Shown here in pieces: positions 22,396 to 24,751 of a DNA stretch of 24,751 bases. The position numbers and the translations under genes were made by a program. Positions within the stretch are counted from its first letter, which is position 1. Each line of letters starts with the position of its first letter. Source of the DNA: CAZFVY01 sp964522665 (GTDB taxonomy: Bacteria; Verrucomicrobiota; Verrucomicrobiia; Limisphaerales; CAZFVY01); contig CAZFVY010000106.1 of assembly GCA_964522665.1 (NCBI GenBank), forward strand, positions 1 through 24,751, read 5' to 3'. A model generated the notes under the pieces. The model saw only the letters and a list, made by a program, of their open reading frames with translations. It searched no databases and was not told the origin of the DNA.

Positions 22396-23439
22396 CTATC
22401 CCACGTAGTAGGCCCGCACGATCAGGAACACGTTGATTAGAAGATAAGTCGAGACGAACCCCCAGAAGCCCACTTTATCAACCCGCTTCGCCGCCGCCTC
22501 CCGTTTTTGATCCACCAGCCGGCGGGAAAGCACCGCGATGACCGCGGCCAGCGCCACGTAGATCATCGCGACGTGATGGAGCTTGTCCACCAGCGTGACC
22601 ATCTCGGTCCGGCCCAGCACGCTTTCCGCCCCTCGCAAATTAACCAGGATCGCGAAGAGCGCCGCGCCTAGGATCGACATTTTCGGACTCATCAGGCTCG
22701 GTTGAGTCGTTTCCAGGAAGAACGAGAGCACGGCCATCAGGACCGCGAAATAGACGCCGGCCGCCACCTTGAAAAAGCCCATGTAGCTGTTGCGCTTAAT
22801 CTCCACCGACATCGTCACGCGCGAGAATTGGGAATGGGGCGACGCCGACTTCGGGTCGCCGAAATCGGTCTGATATTCGGACGGGCTTTCCGCGATGCTG
22901 AATTTCTTGATCTCCCAGCCGTCCAGGCGGATGTCCGGGTGGATGGACGATTTGTCCACGTCCGGCGCGAAGATCAGCGCGGAACGGTCGTCCTTGGAAG
23001 ATTCGAAGGCAATTTTGAGCGTATGGCGGTCGAACGGAAAATTGTGCGTGTCCCATTGATGGCGAAAGACGCCGGTGGCCTTCTCGGCAAAGTAGATTCC
23101 ATTGGTCGAGGCTTCGGCCTGCGCCAGGCTCAGCGTGACGGTTTTCGCGTTGACGAATTCGATCGACTTGAGAGGGCCTTCTTCCTTGCCCGGGGTGTTG
23201 CTCCACAGCCAGAGCTCGGCGGCGAAGGTTTTGTTGAGGAAATCCAGATCGCCGAGGAACAGCAGATAGCACCCGATTTTAGCCTGCAACGCTGGTTCGC
23301 TCGCCGGCGGTGGCGCCGGCTGGGTGGGCTGGCCTGACTCGGCCAATGCCCGCGATGCCGCGATTACGACGAGCAGCAGCGCCGCCCCCATCCCTACGAT
23401 TCGCTTTATCCCGCATTTACCCGGCCCGTTCTGTTTCAT
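22396..23439 (-). CDS. Pentameric ligand-gated ion channel homologue
   Basis: The 347-residue protein has a signal peptide (about 1-33), then a beta-rich extracellular domain (about 55-215). The latter includes GDLDFLNKTFAAELWLWS, typical of the first strands, and FPFD at 134-137, the core of the loop that corresponds to the Cys-loop. As in other prokaryotic members the two cysteines are missing. Four hydrophobic segments follow at about 222-242, 251-268, 284-304 and 325-345. The LVDKLHHVAMIYVAL lead into the third segment resembles the channel family. The channel would sit in the inner membrane with its ligand domain in the periplasm. The ligand and ion selectivity cannot be read. The ATG at 23439 begins the signal peptide; an upstream in-frame start at 23493 would place a non-hydrophobic lead before it. 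Confidence 0.75.
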   Translation of the reverse strand: MKQNGPGKCGIKRIVGMGAALLLVVIAASRALAESGQPTQPAPPPASEPALQAKIGCYLLFLGDLDFLNKTFAAELWLWSNTPGKEEGPLKSIEFVNAKTVTLSLAQAEASTNGIYFAEKATGVFRHQWDTHNFPFDRHTLKIAFESSKDDRSALIFAPDVDKSSIHPDIRLDGWEIKKFSIAESPSEYQTDFGDPKSASPHSQFSRVTMSVEIKRNSYMGFFKVAAGVYFAVLMAVLSFFLETTQPSLMSPKMSILGAALFAILVNLRGAESVLGRTEMVTLVDKLHHVAMIYVALAAVIAVLSRRLVDQKREAAAKRVDKVGFWGFVSTYLLINVFLIVRAYYVG

Positions 23440-23844
23440 CTTCGTAACAATCGCGTGCGACAACAACTCACCCGTTGAGAGCATAAAACACACGCCCTAG
23501 CGCGTGGCCCAACGCGAGCCGGATTCCGGGGGTCCTTTCTGGTTCGCCTGGTTTGCGACTTCCGCGCCCCGAAGATGCCCGCCTGCTCTGTCCATCCACA
23601 AGGTATCGCCTGCGATTGGAAAACTGAGTCTGGTTGCCGACTGAGGAGATTCATAACCCTTCCCCAGGTTCCTTTCAACTCAAAAAGGGGCGCCAGAGCG
23701 CGGAGATTGTCTTGTTTTATTCTGACGTCAGCCGCGCAAAAAAGGGCGGACGTCAGGCCCGCTCGCCGGGCGGCGGCGGTAGCGAGCCCGCGGGCGCCCC
23801 GCCCTGCGCTTGTAAACGCCGCGCCAATCTTCTAAGTTGAGCGC
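23440..23844. other. Divergent intergenic region upstream of ffh, 405 bp
   Basis: The region separates the channel gene from ffh. It contains a perfect palindrome CTGACGTCAG (23722-23731) and a second GACGTCAGG (23749-23757), about 27 bases apart and 88-124 bases before the ffh start. This could be an operator pair. A TTGTAA/TTCTAA pair near 23810-23835 has too short a spacer for a standard promoter. I see no SRP RNA, tRNA or conserved small gene. Confidence 0.4.
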
Positions 23845-24751
23845 ATGTTCGATTCACTGAGCAACAAGCTCCAGAATGTTTTCAAGAACCTCCGGGGTCT
23901 GGGCAAGATTTCGGAATCCAATATCAGCGACTCCTTGCGCGACGTGCGCCTGGCGCTGCTCGACGCCGACGTCAATTTCAAGGTCGCGCGCGATTTTATC
24001 GATGGCATCAAGCAGAAGGCGATTGGCCAGAAGGTTTTTCAGAGCATTCAACCGGGCCAGCAGGTCGTCAAAATCATCCATGATGAACTGGTGGGGCTGC
24101 TCGGCGCCGCGAACACGGGCCTGGACCTGACCGGCGAGCCGACCTGCCTGATGATGGTCGGCTTGCACGGCTCGGGCAAAACGACCACGAGCGGCAAGTT
24201 GGCGCGCCTGCTGCAGAAGCAGGGGCGGACGCCGCTGTTGGTCGCGGCTGACGTGTATCGGCCCGCCGCGATGGACCAATTGGAAACGCTCGGCCAGACC
24301 CTCCAGGTCCCGGTCTTCGTCCGCAAGGGCGAGACGGACGTGCAGAAGATCGCCCGCGAGGCCCTGGCCTTCGCCGCGGCCAACGGTTGCAACACGCTCA
24401 TTTTCGATACCGCCGGGCGCCTGCAAATCGACGAGCCATTGGTGCAGGAATTAGTGCGCTTGCGCGACCTCGTCAAGCCGCGGGAAATCCTGCTCGTGCT
24501 CGACGCCGCCACCGGCCAGGAGGCGGTCAACGTCGCCACCCATTTTGACCGCGCGCTGAACATCACGGGCGCGGTCCTGACCAAACTCGACGGCGACGCG
24601 CGCGGCGGCGCCACGCTCAGCTTCAAGACGGTGACCGGCAAACCGATCAAGTTCATCGGCGTCGGCGAAAAACTGGAGGACCTGGAACCGTTTCACCCCG
24701 AGCGCATGGCCTCGCGCATTCTGGGCATGGGCGACGTCGTCAGCCTCGTCG
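23845..24751 (+). CDS. ffh: Signal recognition particle protein Ffh, 3' end cut by the window
   Basis: The first 302 residues are present. The N domain (1-90; MFDSLSNKLQNVFKNLRG, then LRDVRLALLDADVNFKVAR) packs against the G domain. In the G domain are the P-loop GLHGSGKTTTSGKLA, the DVYRPAAMDQL insertion, the DTAGRLQ switch, the VLDAATGQEAV segment, TKLDGDARGG and GVGEKLEDLEPFHPERMASRILGMGDV. This order is characteristic of Ffh and excludes FtsY, which has an acidic N-terminal extension instead. The methionine-rich M domain that binds SRP RNA and signal sequences would follow beyond the window. Ffh is the GTPase that targets membrane proteins co-translationally to FtsY and the Sec translocon. 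The ATG at 23845 has no strong ribosome binding site. Confidence 0.97.
   Translation, partial: MFDSLSNKLQNVFKNLRGLGKISESNISDSLRDVRLALLDADVNFKVARDFIDGIKQKAIGQKVFQSIQPGQQVVKIIHDELVGLLGAANTGLDLTGEPTCLMMVGLHGSGKTTTSGKLARLLQKQGRTPLLVAADVYRPAAMDQLETLGQTLQVPVFVRKGETDVQKIAREALAFAAANGCNTLIFDTAGRLQIDEPLVQELVRLRDLVKPREILLVLDAATGQEAVNVATHFDRALNITGAVLTKLDGDARGGATLSFKTVTGKPIKFIGVGEKLEDLEPFHPERMASRILGMGDVVSLV

Noticed and set aside
23440..23844. Possible SRP RNA gene next to ffh
   Set aside because: I looked for the conserved GGAA tetraloop and asymmetric-loop sequences of SRP RNA and did not find them here.

Overview
The window is GC-rich, densely coded bacterial chromosome. The best guess is a member of Verrucomicrobiota or the wider PVC group, possibly subdivision 3. 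This is inference from three things: a pseudopilin with the H-x9-DG motif typical of that group, the near absence of Shine-Dalgarno sites before most genes, and a bacterial pentameric ligand-gated channel homologue beside a membrane-fused TraB protein. There is no rRNA, complete tRNA, CRISPR array, prophage or recognisable transposase.

Layout. Positions 44-604 (minus) hold a short, apparently C-terminally cut nucleotidyltransferase. A strong hairpin separates it from an outer-membrane beta-barrel gene (810-1937, minus). Divergent from that is a polytopic membrane protein fused to a spermidine-synthase-like domain (2292-4886, plus). Positions 4907-6182 hold a pseudopilin gene (minus) lying between two 167-bp repeats. 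The repeats share a direct 77-bp left part, but their 90-bp right module is inverted in one copy relative to the other. Then come a small conserved protein (6478-6819), a universal stress protein translationally coupled to a radical SAM enzyme (6969-8455), and a short GspE/PilB-type ATPase (8546-9844).

Positions 9983-12368 are all minus strand: a membrane-anchored protein, a VapC/AbrB-type toxin-antitoxin pair with a palindrome upstream, and a polytopic membrane protein of unknown function. Positions 12682-17339 (plus) are metabolic: a phosphotransacetylase whose catalytic and regulatory (BioD-like/DRTGG) parts are separate adjacent genes, then hisC and an argA-type N-acetylglutamate synthase. 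Next is a response regulator with a degenerate HD-GYP domain (17462-18784), convergent with a ClC-CBS chloride transporter (18796-20613, minus). A second cluster of the same repeat family (20662-20965) separates it from a membrane-anchored TraB/TIKI-like protein (21015-22190, minus) and a pentameric ligand-gated ion channel homologue (22396-23439, minus). The window ends inside ffh (23845 onward, plus).

How the genes fit together. Pta and its separated regulatory partner probably control acetyl-CoA/acetyl-phosphate flux. HisC and ArgA are amino-acid biosynthesis genes that follow in the same direction. The pseudopilin and the ATPase could belong to a type II secretion or type IV pilus system whose other parts lie elsewhere. 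The least expected signals are the repeat family with an inverted internal module, the metal-ligand-poor HD-GYP regulator, the split Pta and the channel homologue. No multi-gene defence system or clearly new system was found.
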